This document shows, piece by piece, positions 42,760-52,095 of a stretch of DNA of 64,000 nucleotides. Every line of letters starts with the position of its first letter. The stretch's first letter is position 1. A program made the translations under genes and the position numbers. This DNA comes from Scandinavium sp036495715 (GTDB lineage Bacteria > Pseudomonadota > Gammaproteobacteria > Enterobacterales > Enterobacteriaceae), in assembly GCA_036495715.1 (NCBI GenBank), contig DASXML010000017.1:39458-103457 (forward strand), given 5' to 3'. The notes beneath the pieces were generated by a model, which worked only from the letters and a program-made list of their open reading frames with translations, was not told the DNA's origin and searched no databases.

Positions 42760-43436
42760 TCCAGCTCCAGTTTTTTCAGCGCCTGTTCGGCGGCAGCCTG
42801 CTCCGCCTTACGGCGGCTGGAACCCGTGCCAACTACCGGTTCACTCAGGCCACTGACCTGGCAGTGGATAGTAAATTCCTGATCGTGGGCTTCGCCACGC
42901 ACCTGCACAACCAGATAGGATGGCAGCGGCAGATGACGACCCTGTAAATATTCCTGCAAACGCGTTTTCGGATCTTTTTGCTTATCGCCCGGGCTGATTT
43001 CGTCCAGTCGGGTCTGATACCAGTTGAGGATAAGCGTCTCGACATTCTGAATATCACTGTCGAGGAATACGCCGCCAATCAATGCCTCAACGGTATCCGC
43101 CAAAATAGATTCACGACGGAAGCCGCCACTTTTCAGTTCGCCAGGACCAAGGCGCAGGCATTCACCCAGTTCAAATTCACGGGCGATTTCTGCCAGTGTA
43201 TTACCGCGAACCAGCGTGGCACGCATACGGCTCATATCGCCTTCGTCAACGCGCGGGAAACGGTGATACAGCGCGTTAGCAATCACATAGCTTAAAATAG
43301 AATCACCCAGGAATTCGAGGCGCTCATTATGCTTACTGCTCGCGCTGCGATGGGTTAAAGCCTGTTGCAACAGATCCTGATGTTGAAAAGTGTAGCCCAG
43401 CTTACGTTGAAGCCGATTAATTACGATGGGGTTCAT
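42756..43436 (-). CDS. rnc: Ribonuclease III
   Basis: A 226-residue double-strand-specific endoribonuclease that processes rRNA precursors and many mRNAs. The catalytic signature is HNERLEFLGDSILSYVIA (near residue 37), further acidic residues lie in ESILADTVEALIGGVFLD, and the C-terminal dsRNA-binding domain (DPKTRLQEYLQGRHLPLPSY through RRKAEQAAAEQALKKL) is complete. A long perfect stem-loop in its leader (43471-43511) is the presumed self-cleavage site. Confidence 0.98.
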   Translation of the reverse strand: MNPIVINRLQRKLGYTFQHQDLLQQALTHRSASSKHNERLEFLGDSILSYVIANALYHRFPRVDEGDMSRMRATLVRGNTLAEIAREFELGECLRLGPGELKSGGFRRESILADTVEALIGGVFLDSDIQNVETLILNWYQTRLDEISPGDKQKDPKTRLQEYLQGRHLPLPSYLVVQVRGEAHDQEFTIHCQVSGLSEPVVGTGSSRRKAEQAAAEQALKKLELE

Positions 43437-43470
43437 GCGTTACCAATAGATGAATGCGTCAATAATGCAG

Positions 43471-43511
43471 CACACGAAACCGACCTGAAATAGCCAACGC
43501 GGTTTCGTGTG
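43471..43511 (-). promoter_or_regulatory. RNase III autoregulatory stem-loop in rnc leader
   Basis: A perfect 12-bp stem CACACGAAACCG/CGGTTTCGTGTG (43471-43482 and 43500-43511) closes a 17-base loop 35 bases upstream of the rnc start. In E. coli RNase III cuts a leader stem-loop at this place and so destabilises its own mRNA. Confidence 0.75.
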
Positions 43512-43611
43512 CCGTGGATCCCTGATGGGTACCAACCTAAAACTTCGGGGGGACATTCTATACGCAACGCCGAGGGATGTCGTTAGCTGCGAGGCATTTA
43601 AACAGGAAATA

Positions 43612-43646
43612 ATTCATGCCGCCATTATTATGATGGCGGCATGAAT
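43612..43646. repeat. Perfect hairpin between lepB and rnc
   Basis: A 13-bp perfect inverted repeat ATTCATGCCGCCA/TGGCGGCATGAAT with a nine-base loop, 13 bases past the lepB stop. On the minus strand it is followed by TATTTCC, a poor U tract, so it could be a weak terminator, a barrier to exonucleases protecting lepB mRNA, or part of the rnc control region. Confidence 0.7.
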
Positions 43647-43658
43647 AAAAGTCAGAAA

Positions 43659-44633
43659 TTAATGGATACCGCCAATACGACTTAAGCGCACGCCGGTCGG
43701 CCATTCACCTTCCTGTTTTTCGAAACTCATCCAGATGCCAACCGCTTTACCGACCAGGTTCGCTTCCGGGACAAAGCCCCAATAACGGCTGTCAGCGCTG
43801 TTATCACGGTTATCGCCCATCATGAAGTAATGTCCCGGTGGAACAACCCAGGTCGCCAGCTGCTGGCCCTGCTCGTGGTAATACATACCCAGTTGGTCCT
43901 GCGCGATAGGCACGGTCAGAATACGGTGAGTGACATCACCCAGCGTCTCTTTACGTTCGCTCAACCGCACGCCGTTATCTTTGCTTTCGCCTTTCGGCAA
44001 TTGCCAGAAACCGCTGGTCGCTTCGCCCTCGTTACGACGGGCAAACGTCTGCACGAAATCGCTGGCTTCGACATTGGAATACGTTACCGGCAACGCGTTA
44101 CCACACACCTGACCTGAACTGCAGTTTGGCTTAATCGTCACTTCTTTAGCGATAGGATCGTACGTCACCTTATCACCCGGCAAACCCACCGCACGCTTGA
44201 TATAATCAAGACGCGGATCTTCCGGATATTTAAAGACGACAACGTCGCCGCGCTTCGGATGACCCGTTTCGATTAGCGTATTCTGGTAAATCGGATCTTT
44301 GATTCCATAGGCGAATTTCTCCACCAGAATAAAATCACCGATCAGCAACGTTGGCATCATCGAACCCGATGGGATCTGAAACGGCTCGTAGATAAATGAG
44401 CGCACAATCAGCACGATAGCCAGTACCGGGAACACTGAAGCCCCGGTTTCCAGCCAACCCGGTTTCGGGCCGACTTTCTTCAACGTCGTTTTATCCAGCG
44501 TATCACCCGCCGCAACCTGCGCAGCGGCCTGACGTTCACGGCGTTTTGGTGCAAAAATAAACTTATCCAGGCACCATAAAATCCCTGTCACGAGGGTCGC
44601 AATGACCAGGATCAGGGCAAACATGTTCGCCAT
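43659..44633 (-). CDS. lepB: Signal peptidase I (LepB)
   Basis: The inner-membrane protease that removes signal peptides from exported proteins. The 324-residue chain has two N-terminal membrane helices (about 4-22 and 62-80), then the periplasmic catalytic part: nucleophile Ser91 in PFQIPSGSMMPTLLIGD, the general-base Lys in IKRAVGLPGDKV (near residue 146), and box E GDNRDNSADSR. Two cysteines (NCSSGQVCG) form the known disulfide. It follows lepA by 16 bases in the usual lepA-lepB operon. Confidence 0.98.
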   Translation of the reverse strand: MANMFALILVIATLVTGILWCLDKFIFAPKRRERQAAAQVAAGDTLDKTTLKKVGPKPGWLETGASVFPVLAIVLIVRSFIYEPFQIPSGSMMPTLLIGDFILVEKFAYGIKDPIYQNTLIETGHPKRGDVVVFKYPEDPRLDYIKRAVGLPGDKVTYDPIAKEVTIKPNCSSGQVCGNALPVTYSNVEASDFVQTFARRNEGEATSGFWQLPKGESKDNGVRLSERKETLGDVTHRILTVPIAQDQLGMYYHEQGQQLATWVVPPGHYFMMGDNRDNSADSRYWGFVPEANLVGKAVGIWMSFEKQEGEWPTGVRLSRIGGIH

Positions 44634-44649
44634 GCCAACTCCTTATTGG

Positions 44650-46449
44650 TTATTTACCGTCTTTTCCGACATGCAGAATGGCGAGGAATGCTTCCTGCGG
44701 AAGCTCAACGTTACCCACTTGCTTCATGCGTTTTTTACCGTCTTTCTGTTTCTGCAGCAGCTTTTTCTTACGGCTAACGTCACCGCCATAGCATTTCGCC
44801 AGAACGTTTTTACGCAGCTGTTTCACAGTAGCACGGGCAATAATGTGGTTGCCGATAGCCGCCTGAATCGCGATATCGAACTGCTGACGTGGGATCAGCT
44901 CTTTCATCTTCTCAACCAATTCACGACCACGATACGGCGCGTTGTCGTTGTGGGTGATCAGCGCCAGGGCATCAACACGCTCGCTGTTAATGAGAACATC
45001 AACACGTACCATGTTGGACGCCTGGAAACGCTTGAAGTTGTAATCCAGTGATGCATAGCCACGGGAAGTGGACTTCAGGCGGTCGAAGAAATCGAGAACC
45101 ACTTCGGCCATCGGAATCTCATAGGTCAGCGCTACCTGGTTGCCGTGGTAAACCATGTTGGTCTGCACACCGCGTTTCTCGATGCAAAGCGTGATGACGT
45201 TACCCAAAAACTCCTGTGGCAGCAGCATGTGGCACTCGGCGATCGGCTCACGCAGTTCTTCGATGTTATTCAGCGGCGGCAGCTTAGACGGGCTATCGAC
45301 GTAGATAACTTCTTTGTTGGTGGTCTGCACTTCATACACAACCGTTGGCGCGGTGGTGATGAGGTCGAGATCGTATTCACGCTCAAGACGTTCCTGGATG
45401 ATTTCCATGTGCAAGAGGCCCAGGAAGCCACAACGGAAGCCGAAGCCCAGCGCCGTTGAACTTTCTGGCTCGTAGAATAAGGACGCATCGTTCAGGCTGA
45501 GCTTGCCGAGCGCATCACGGAAGTTTTCATAGTCATCGGAGCTCACCGGGAACAGACCCGCGTAAACCTGCGGCTTCACTTTCTTAAAGCCTGGCAGCGC
45601 TTTGTCTGCCGGGTTACGGGACAGGGTCAGGGTATCGCCGACTGGTGCGCCGAGAATGTCTTTAATTGCACAAACCAGCCAACCTACCTCACCGCATTTC
45701 AGCTCGGTACGATCAAGTTGTTTCGGGGTGAAGATGCCCAGACGGTCTGCGTTGTAGACCTGACCGGTGCTCATCACTTTAACTTTATCACCTTTACGCA
45801 GGGTGCCGTTTTTCACACGGATAAGCGACACTACGCCAAGGTAGTTATCAAACCAAGAGTCGATGATCAGCGCCTGTAATGGAGCATCCGCATCGCCGAC
45901 AGGTGCAGGGATATCACGCACCAGACGCTCTAACACATCGGGCACGCCCACGCCGGTTTTCGCCGAGCAGCGCACAGCGTCAGCGGCGTCGATGCCGACG
46001 ATATCTTCAATTTCTTCTGCCACGCGATCCGGATCGGCCGCTGGCAAGTCAATTTTGTTCAGAACCGGAACCACTTCCAGGTTCATTTCCATGGCGGTGT
46101 AGCAGTTCGCCAGAGTTTGTGCTTCCACGCCCTGCCCGGCGTCAACCACCAGCAGTGCACCTTCGCAGGCAGCAAGAGAACGAGAAACCTCATAGGAGAA
46201 GTCAACGTGGCCCGGAGTATCGATGAAGTTCAACTGGTAAGTTTCACCGTCAGTCGCTTTGTAATCCAGGGTTACGCTTTGTGCTTTAATGGTGATCCCA
46301 CGTTCACGTTCCAGATCCATGGAGTCGAGAACCTGAGCGGCCATTTCACGATCGGAAAGACCGCCGCAAATTTGAATGATGCGGTCAGACAGCGTCGATT
46401 TGCCGTGGTCGATATGCGCGATGATCGAAAAGTTACGTATATTCTTCAT
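44650..46449 (-). CDS. lepA: Elongation factor 4 (LepA)
   Basis: A 599-residue ribosome-dependent GTPase that influences translation initiation and elongation under stress. The G domain shows AHIDHGKSTLSDRI (G1), RERGITIKAQSVTL (G2), DTPGHVDF (G3) and NKIDLP (G4); the distinctive LepA C-terminal domain ends in the basic stretch KKKLLQKQKDGKKRMKQVG. Length is the same as in E. coli. A 185-bp gap upstream, before rseC, presumably contains its promoter; no clear boxes could be assigned. Confidence 0.98.
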   Translation of the reverse strand: MKNIRNFSIIAHIDHGKSTLSDRIIQICGGLSDREMAAQVLDSMDLERERGITIKAQSVTLDYKATDGETYQLNFIDTPGHVDFSYEVSRSLAACEGALLVVDAGQGVEAQTLANCYTAMEMNLEVVPVLNKIDLPAADPDRVAEEIEDIVGIDAADAVRCSAKTGVGVPDVLERLVRDIPAPVGDADAPLQALIIDSWFDNYLGVVSLIRVKNGTLRKGDKVKVMSTGQVYNADRLGIFTPKQLDRTELKCGEVGWLVCAIKDILGAPVGDTLTLSRNPADKALPGFKKVKPQVYAGLFPVSSDDYENFRDALGKLSLNDASLFYEPESSTALGFGFRCGFLGLLHMEIIQERLEREYDLDLITTAPTVVYEVQTTNKEVIYVDSPSKLPPLNNIEELREPIAECHMLLPQEFLGNVITLCIEKRGVQTNMVYHGNQVALTYEIPMAEVVLDFFDRLKSTSRGYASLDYNFKRFQASNMVRVDVLINSERVDALALITHNDNAPYRGRELVEKMKELIPRQQFDIAIQAAIGNHIIARATVKQLRKNVLAKCYGGDVSRKKKLLQKQKDGKKRMKQVGNVELPQEAFLAILHVGKDGK

Positions 46450-46634
46450 AGTTAGAGTTAGTTATGCCTTACGAATTCCTGGAGGCCGCGGGTCTGCGCC
46501 TGACGTTTGATCGTTCGAAAACGCCGCATTCTACACTACATCTCCGTCGCCAGGAAATGCTCTTCCGGCAAGCTTAGCGGTTAGTTGAAGGGAGATCCTG
46601 CTGGAGATGTAAATAAAGATAAAAGCCAGTGTAA

Positions 46635-47114
46635 TTACTGGCTCAGTTCAGAAGATGAGTCATCGACACGCAGCAGATTCGGCGGAAGGCCGACGCTGAT
46701 AATGATGGGTTGCCACGCCTCGCGGGAGGCCAGTTTTGGCGACAATCCACGGGCAATCATAAACCCCCCCACGCCGCCAAGCACGCCGCCAGCAAAGGCG
46801 GCCAGATCGCTGCCGAATAGCAGTTGAAAGAGAGCTGCCATGACGAACAAACCGAGCAATGGTGTCATGTAAACCAGCATTGCCGACGTCAACAGACTGC
46901 CTTCGCTGATACCCAATTCCACTTTTTGGCCGACAACCAGCGGCTGAGCGCTTGGCACGCTGATGGTGTGTTTAGTCTGCGGCCCTAATTTGTTCAGGAC
47001 TCTGCTGCCACAGCCCGCTCGCGAGGAGCAACTGCTGCAAGAAGACTTGACGTCACAGCTGACCTGCGCAAGGCCGTCGCCCCAGGAAATAACCGTGGCC
47101 CACTCTTTAATCAT
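46635..47114 (-). CDS. rseC: SoxR-reducing system / sigma-E modulator RseC
   Basis: A 159-residue inner-membrane protein with an N-terminal cysteine cluster (SCDVKSSCSSCSSRAGCGSR, residues ~20-40) and two membrane helices (about 75-95 and 100-120). In E. coli it has a minor positive effect on sigma-E, supports SoxR reduction with the Rsx complex, and is linked to thiamine metabolism. The start overlaps the rseB stop by four bases. Last gene of rpoE-rseABC. Confidence 0.96.
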   Translation of the reverse strand: MIKEWATVISWGDGLAQVSCDVKSSCSSCSSRAGCGSRVLNKLGPQTKHTISVPSAQPLVVGQKVELGISEGSLLTSAMLVYMTPLLGLFVMAALFQLLFGSDLAAFAGGVLGGVGGFMIARGLSPKLASREAWQPIIISVGLPPNLLRVDDSSSELSQ

Positions 47115-48064
47115 TTTGCGGCCTTGAACTTAATGCTGTCAGCAACGCGTTTGGCGGTCTGCGGCGGCAATTCGCCAACGATGGTGATTTCCGCGTTGTC
47201 ACGCACAGAAGTACTGACTGTGCGACGCCCGGTACGCAGCACTTGTTCGCTGCTGTTGGCACTCGCGCGGTTCACATTCACCGAGAAGCTAAACAGGCCG
47301 TCAGAATAAAGGCGAGACTCCACCGGCGTTTCAATCGTTGGCAGCGTTCTACGGCTACCTGCAACTTCGATAAACCCTTGCGGTAACCAGCTCGGCAACC
47401 AATTGAAATTGATTTTATCACCCACCGGCACGGACAACAGCGGCGGTAAACTCGCCGTGGACAGCGTTTGCATGTTACTGCTCACCTGTTCGCTGACGTT
47501 AAACGCGACCACGCGGAACTGCTCCAGCGTTTCGCCATCACGGTCAAGCAAATCGACGCGCATGGGCAGCTTAGTCTCTGAATCGAGCCAGACGATATAG
47601 CTGTAACGCGTACCGTCGCGCGCTACGACGCGGATAACCTCGCACAGCCTGTCGGCAATACGGGTACGACCGACGGAAATAAAGTCGTAATAAGGCGCGA
47701 GGCGTTTGAAATCGGTATAGACCAGGGAGGGTAGCGAATCGACGATATAGTCGCCGTTCAATGTAAAGGGATCGAGGCCAGGCTCGAAATAGCTGATTTC
47801 GTTTCCACGCTGGACAACTTCACGGCGCGGACCGTCCATCTGTAGCAGTTGCGCCAGTGCCTGATGATTCAGACGAGCGTGGCGATAGCGTAGTGATTCC
47901 ACGCCCTGCTTATTGATGCTGACGAACGACAGCTCATAATTGAGAGACTGGCTGGCCAAATTCATCTGCTGCAACAACGCCCCGGACGAGACATCAGCCG
48001 AGGCGTTGGTGGAGAAGAACAGGCTACCAGCCACAAGTGACATGGCACACCAAAGTTGCTTCAT
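47111..48064 (-). CDS. rseB: Sigma-E regulatory protein RseB
   Basis: A 317-residue periplasmic protein with a cleavable signal (MKQLWCAMSLVAGSLFFSTN then ASA). The N-terminal LolA-like domain senses lipopolysaccharide and the C-terminal domain binds the periplasmic part of RseA, shielding it from DegS. Visible features are SGALLQQMNLASQSLNYELS at the mature start and VVARDGTRYSYIVWLD mid-chain. One-base overlap with rseA (TAATG) and four-base overlap with rseC keep the three coupled. Confidence 0.97.
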   Translation of the reverse strand: MKQLWCAMSLVAGSLFFSTNASADVSSGALLQQMNLASQSLNYELSFVSINKQGVESLRYRHARLNHQALAQLLQMDGPRREVVQRGNEISYFEPGLDPFTLNGDYIVDSLPSLVYTDFKRLAPYYDFISVGRTRIADRLCEVIRVVARDGTRYSYIVWLDSETKLPMRVDLLDRDGETLEQFRVVAFNVSEQVSSNMQTLSTASLPPLLSVPVGDKINFNWLPSWLPQGFIEVAGSRRTLPTIETPVESRLYSDGLFSFSVNVNRASANSSEQVLRTGRRTVSTSVRDNAEITIVGELPPQTAKRVADSIKFKAAK

Positions 48065-48723
48065 TACTGCGATTGCGTTCCTAACGTTTGATATCCAGGC
48101 ACCTGAACAGCGGCTTGCTGAGTCTGGGATTGTTCAAACTGAAGCTGTTCAGAGTGCAGACGGCGCTGCAATTCGTAGTCCTGCAACATCGCATTAATAC
48201 GACGGCGCTGCTCCTGAACCTGCTGTTGCTGGCCTGAAGATGTCGCACCCGCGTTCGCATCGGCAGGAACACCTAAGCTCACAGGACTGGCTTTGCCCAT
48301 CATCGGCAGTGTGTTAAACACTGGCGTTTCAGACTGCTGGGACGCATCAGTTTGTCCATTATAGTGCTGGACACCCACGATCACAGCGAGTGATACACAC
48401 GCCGCAACGCCCATTTGCGTCAGAGAGCTCGCCCACGGACGAACTTTCTTCCAGAAGGGCATATTCTGCCACTGGTGCGGTGCGGGCTGGGCTTCAGGAA
48501 TGAGTGGCGTCGCCAGGCGAACAGGTTCATTCTCAATAGCGGCCATAACGCGAGCTGAAATATCAAAATTAAGGGTCTGCGCTGTCTCACCACGCATCGT
48601 ATCGCGGATAAGATGATAGCTCTCCCACGCTTTTTGCATCTCAGTGGAATGAGTCAGCTCGTTGAGCAACTCACTGTCCAGCGTTTCACCATCCATTAAG
48701 GCGGAAAGTTTTTCTTTCTGCAT
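48064..48723 (-). CDS. rseA: Anti-sigma-E factor RseA
   Basis: A 219-residue single-span inner-membrane protein (E. coli 216). The cytoplasmic N-terminus (MQKEKLSALMDGETLDSELL to about residue 66) binds RpoE; a membrane helix near 100-120 (LTQMGVAACVSLAVIVGV) is cut by DegS/RseP on envelope stress; the periplasmic tail is rich in Gln and ends YQTLGTQSQ. It lies 30 bases after rpoE. Confidence 0.97.
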   Translation of the reverse strand: MQKEKLSALMDGETLDSELLNELTHSTEMQKAWESYHLIRDTMRGETAQTLNFDISARVMAAIENEPVRLATPLIPEAQPAPHQWQNMPFWKKVRPWASSLTQMGVAACVSLAVIVGVQHYNGQTDASQQSETPVFNTLPMMGKASPVSLGVPADANAGATSSGQQQQVQEQRRRINAMLQDYELQRRLHSEQLQFEQSQTQQAAVQVPGYQTLGTQSQ

Positions 48724-48753
48724 GCCTAATACCTTTTCCAGTATTCCGCTATG

Positions 48754-49329
48754 TCAACGCCTGATTAGCGGTTGAACTTTATTATCAATAGCTTCTCGCG
48801 CACGGAAAATGCGCGAGCGAACCGTACCCACCGGACAATCCATGATAGCGGCTATCTCTTCATAGCTCAGGCCATCCAACTCCCGTAACGTGATTGCCAT
48901 GCGTAAATCTTCCGGGAGAGACTCAATGGTACGGAACACTATTTGTCTCAGTTCTTCTGACAACATTAAGTTCTCAGGGTTCGAAATTTCTTTCAGCGCA
49001 CCGCCACTTTCGTAATTTTCTGCTTCAACAGCATCAATATCACTTGCCGGCGGGCGTCGCCCCTGAGCAACCAGATAATTTTTGGCCGTATTAACAGCGA
49101 TACGGTACAGCCAGGTATAGAAAGCACTATCTCCCCGGAAAGAATCCAGCGCACGATAGGCCTTTATAAAAGACTCTTGTACGACGTCAGGCACATCGCC
49201 AGACGGTACGTAGCGGGAAACCAGACTTGCCACTTTATGCTGATAGCGTACCACCAGCAGGTTGAAGGCCTTCTGATCTCCCTTTTGGACCCGTTCGACG
49301 AGGACCTGATCCGTTAACTGCTCGCTCAT
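48754..49329 (-). CDS. rpoE: Envelope-stress sigma factor RpoE
   Basis: An ECF sigma factor (191 residues as in E. coli) directing transcription of outer-membrane quality-control genes. Region 2 (DVPDVVQESFIKAYRALDSF, FYTWLYRIAVNTAKNYL) recognises the -10 and region 4 (LSYEEIAAIMDCPVGTVRSR) the -35. The start MSEQLTDQ at 49329 fits the known protein; the in-frame ATG eleven codons upstream does not. A sigma-E-type promoter about 85 bases upstream indicates autoregulation. First gene of rpoE-rseA-rseB-rseC. Confidence 0.98.
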   Translation of the reverse strand: MSEQLTDQVLVERVQKGDQKAFNLLVVRYQHKVASLVSRYVPSGDVPDVVQESFIKAYRALDSFRGDSAFYTWLYRIAVNTAKNYLVAQGRRPPASDIDAVEAENYESGGALKEISNPENLMLSEELRQIVFRTIESLPEDLRMAITLRELDGLSYEEIAAIMDCPVGTVRSRIFRAREAIDNKVQPLIRR

Positions 49330-49411
49330 CCGAGGTAATGTCTCCTCAAACCCTATTCCCATGCGTAATCAAAACGCCACTCCATGCACTGCACTATGAG
49401 CAAGCATCAGC

Positions 49412-49439
49412 TTAGAGCGGGCTATTATCATTAAGTTCA
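49412..49439 (-). promoter_or_regulatory. Sigma-E promoter of rpoE
   Basis: On the minus strand TGAACTT (49439-49433) and TCTAA (49416-49412) are 16 bases apart, matching the sigma-E -35 (GGAACTT) and -10 (TCTGA/TCAAA) consensus closely, and lie 83 bases or more upstream of rpoE. Confidence 0.75.
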
Positions 49440-49729
49440 GTTACGCCTTTGCTTTTTATTGACTGCGGATAGACAGCTCATTATCACTCATTATAAGTCT
49501 ACCACTGCTAAATGAAGTGTCAGGCGCGCAATAAACGTCTGAAATCTGTCTGCAGAGTACCGTAACGCCACGCTTTTTTCATCATAAAATCTGAGGCTAA
49601 CGATCTGCTTCGCAATAATTTTCTCTGATTTACAAATCCCCCTGTATGCACGCCGTGTTTAGTCGTCATAACAACACTGAAAAAACATCGTGCTAAAAAG
49701 CCCATAGCGGTGCTACATTGCCGGAACCT

Positions 49730-49747
49730 TGTTTAGTAAATTAAACA
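49730..49747. promoter_or_regulatory. NadR box of nadB
   Basis: TGTTTA-N6-TAAACA, the perfect NadR operator, ends only six bases before the nadB ATG and thus covers the place of its ribosome site as well as the promoter. NadR with NAD(H)/ATP represses nadB in E. coli. The rest of the 424-bp rpoE-nadB gap holds the rpoE promoter and no gene that I can support. Confidence 0.92.
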
Positions 49748-49753
49748 CAGATT

Positions 49754-51373
49754 ATGACTACGACACCTGACCTTTCCTGTGATGTTCTCATTGTCGGTAG
49801 CGGTGCTGCCGGTTTGTCCCTTGCACTACGCCTGGCTGAACACAGTTCAGTTATCGTTCTCAGCAAAGGGCCTGTCAGTGAAGGCTCTACGTTTTACGCG
49901 CAGGGTGGCATTGCCGCCGTGTTCGATGAAACCGACAGCATTGAATCCCATGTTGAAGATACGCTGATTGCCGGGGCCGGGCTGTGCGATCGCCATGCGG
50001 TGTCATTCGTCGCCAGTAATGCTCGCCCGTGCGTTCAGTGGCTTATCGATCAGGGCGTGCTGTTTGATACCGAAGTTCAACCTAACGGCGAAGCGAGCTA
50101 TCACCTGACGCGCGAAGGGGGTCATAGCCATCGCCGCATTCTGCACGCCGCCGATGCCACCGGGAAAGAAGTCGAAACCACGCTGGTCGGAAAAGCTTTA
50201 AATCACCCCAATATTCGGGTACTTGAGCGAAGCAATGCCGTGGATCTTATCGTTTCCGATAAAATTGGCCTGCCGGGGACTCGCCGGGTAGTTGGCGCGT
50301 GGGTCTGGAACCGTAATAAGGAAAGTGTTGAAACCTGTGCCGCAAAATCTGTCGTGCTGGCAACGGGCGGCGCATCAAAGGTATATCAATACACCACAAA
50401 CCCCGATATTTCATCAGGTGACGGCATTGCTATGGCCTGGCGTGCCGGGTGTCGCGTGGCAAATCTTGAGTTCAATCAGTTTCACCCGACAGCACTCTAC
50501 CATCCTCAGGCGCGCAATTTCTTGCTGACCGAAGCCCTGCGCGGTGAAGGCGCATTGCTCAAACGTCCCGATGGTTCGCGCTTTATGCCCGATTTTGACG
50601 AACGTGAAGAACTCGCCCCCCGCGATATTGTCGCCCGCGCTATCGATCATGAGATGAAACGCCTCGGCGTGGACTGCATGTATCTCGATATCAGCCATAA
50701 GCCGGAAGATTTTATTCGCCAGCACTTCCCGATGATCCACGAAAAACTACTGGGTCTGGGAATTGATCTCACGAAAGAACCGGTTCCGATCGTTCCTGCC
50801 GCGCATTACACCTGCGGCGGCGTGATGGTGGATGACTTTGGTCGTACCGATGTCGATGGGCTGTATGCTATCGGTGAAGTGAGCTATACCGGTCTGCACG
50901 GTGCGAATCGCATGGCATCCAACTCTCTGCTTGAGTGTCTGGTGTATGGCTGGTCTGCGGCGGAGGATATTAAGAAGCGGATGCCTTATGCCCGCGATGT
51001 CAGCACCTTACCTGCGTGGGATGAAAGCCGAGTGGAAAATCCGGATGAACTGGTAGTTATCCAGCACAACTGGCATGAACTACGCCTGTTTATGTGGGAT
51101 TACGTGGGCATCGTTCGTACGACGAAACGATTAGAACGCGCACTGCGCCGCATTACATTGTTGCAGCAGGAGTTGGACGAATACTATTCCCGCTTCCGGG
51201 TATCCAACAACCTGCTTGAGCTGCGCAATTTGGTGCAGGTCGCGGAGCTGATTGTCCGTTGCGCCATGATGCGTAAAGAGAGCCGGGGCCTGCATTACAC
51301 GCTGGATTATCCGGAACTGCTGGAAAATTCAGGGCCGTCCGTGCTCTCTCCCCTGACTCACATGAATAAATAG
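49754..51373 (+). CDS. nadB: L-aspartate oxidase NadB
   Basis: A 539-residue FAD enzyme that oxidises L-aspartate to iminoaspartate, the first step of NAD synthesis, using O2 or fumarate. The FAD-binding N-terminus is DVLIVGSGAAGLSLALRLAE; substrate-site residues lie in SYHLTREGGHSHRRILHAAD and HYTCGGVMVDDFGRTDVDG, and GLHGANRMASNSLLECLVYG is a strong family signature. The ATG is preceded by a weak ribosome site overlapping the NadR box. Its end overlaps the end of the convergent trmN6 by 16 bases. Transcribed divergently from rpoE. Confidence 0.98.
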   Translation: MTTTPDLSCDVLIVGSGAAGLSLALRLAEHSSVIVLSKGPVSEGSTFYAQGGIAAVFDETDSIESHVEDTLIAGAGLCDRHAVSFVASNARPCVQWLIDQGVLFDTEVQPNGEASYHLTREGGHSHRRILHAADATGKEVETTLVGKALNHPNIRVLERSNAVDLIVSDKIGLPGTRRVVGAWVWNRNKESVETCAAKSVVLATGGASKVYQYTTNPDISSGDGIAMAWRAGCRVANLEFNQFHPTALYHPQARNFLLTEALRGEGALLKRPDGSRFMPDFDEREELAPRDIVARAIDHEMKRLGVDCMYLDISHKPEDFIRQHFPMIHEKLLGLGIDLTKEPVPIVPAAHYTCGGVMVDDFGRTDVDGLYAIGEVSYTGLHGANRMASNSLLECLVYGWSAAEDIKKRMPYARDVSTLPAWDESRVENPDELVVIQHNWHELRLFMWDYVGIVRTTKRLERALRRITLLQQELDEYYSRFRVSNNLLELRNLVQVAELIVRCAMMRKESRGLHYTLDYPELLENSGPSVLSPLTHMNK

Positions 51374-52095
51374 AATGCCTGGGTCAGCGCAGTATACCCT
51401 TCGGAGTACTGCTGCTCTGGCCCACGGATAATCAGCCGGTCGCTATAGCACTCCCCTGCGTGTGGCGAAAAAGCCATCAACACGCGATGAGGGAGGCGCA
51501 GTTCTGTTTCCGCCACATCAGTACGCAACCGCAAATGCCACCCCATCGACAGCGCCAGTTCAGTGAATGCGTTACCGATATCTTCCGGCAACACCACACA
51601 GAAAAAACCGTCTTCCGTGATCGCACTGGCCGCACAATTCAACAACGTAGTGTGATCGAGCGTCGTGGTGTATCGCGCCTGTTCGCGCTGGGGTGTCGCA
51701 CATTCCACACCCTGCTGATAATAGGGTGGGTTGCTGATAATCAGGTCATAACGGCTGTTTTCTTCTGGGATCCACTGCTGAACATCCGCAGCATGAACCT
51801 GGACACGTTCGGCCCACGGCGACTCAGCAACGTTTTCAACGGCCTGCGCAGCGGCATCAGCATCCAGCTCAACGGCATCAATCACTACCGACTCTTCCGT
51901 ACGTTGAGCTAACATGAGCGCCAGCAGCCCGCTACCGGTTCCAATATCGAGGATCCGTTTTACGCGGGCGATCGGCGCCCAGGCGCCAAGCAGGATCCCA
52001 TCCGTTCCGATCTTCATTGCACAACGATCGTGGGCGACGAAAAATTGTTTAAACGTAAATCCGTTGCGACGAAGCACGGAGGCAGACTGACTCAT
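51358..52095 (-). CDS. trmN: tRNA1(Val) (adenine(37)-N6)-methyltransferase TrmN6
   Basis: A class I S-adenosylmethionine methyltransferase that makes m6A37 in tRNA1(Val) (formerly YfiC). The 245-residue product has motif I ILDIGTGSGLLALMLAQR (near residue 48) and the N6-adenine motif IISNPPYYQQG (near residue 130). Start MSQSASVLRR at 52095, equal to the E. coli length; a tandem ATG lies one codon upstream at 52098, and the open frame extends much further without similarity. It is divergent from srmB across 132 bp. Confidence 0.95.
   Translation of the reverse strand: MSQSASVLRRNGFTFKQFFVAHDRCAMKIGTDGILLGAWAPIARVKRILDIGTGSGLLALMLAQRTEESVVIDAVELDADAAAQAVENVAESPWAERVQVHAADVQQWIPEENSRYDLIISNPPYYQQGVECATPQREQARYTTTLDHTTLLNCAASAITEDGFFCVVLPEDIGNAFTELALSMGWHLRLRTDVAETELRLPHRVLMAFSPHAGECYSDRLIIRGPEQQYSEGYTALTQAFYLFM

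Noticed and set aside
49330..49440. Leader-peptide gene before rpoE (rseD-like)
   Set aside because: E. coli has a small upstream frame coupled to rpoE. Here I find only a 20-codon frame ending well before rpoE and one in-frame 11-codon extension, neither convincingly coupled.
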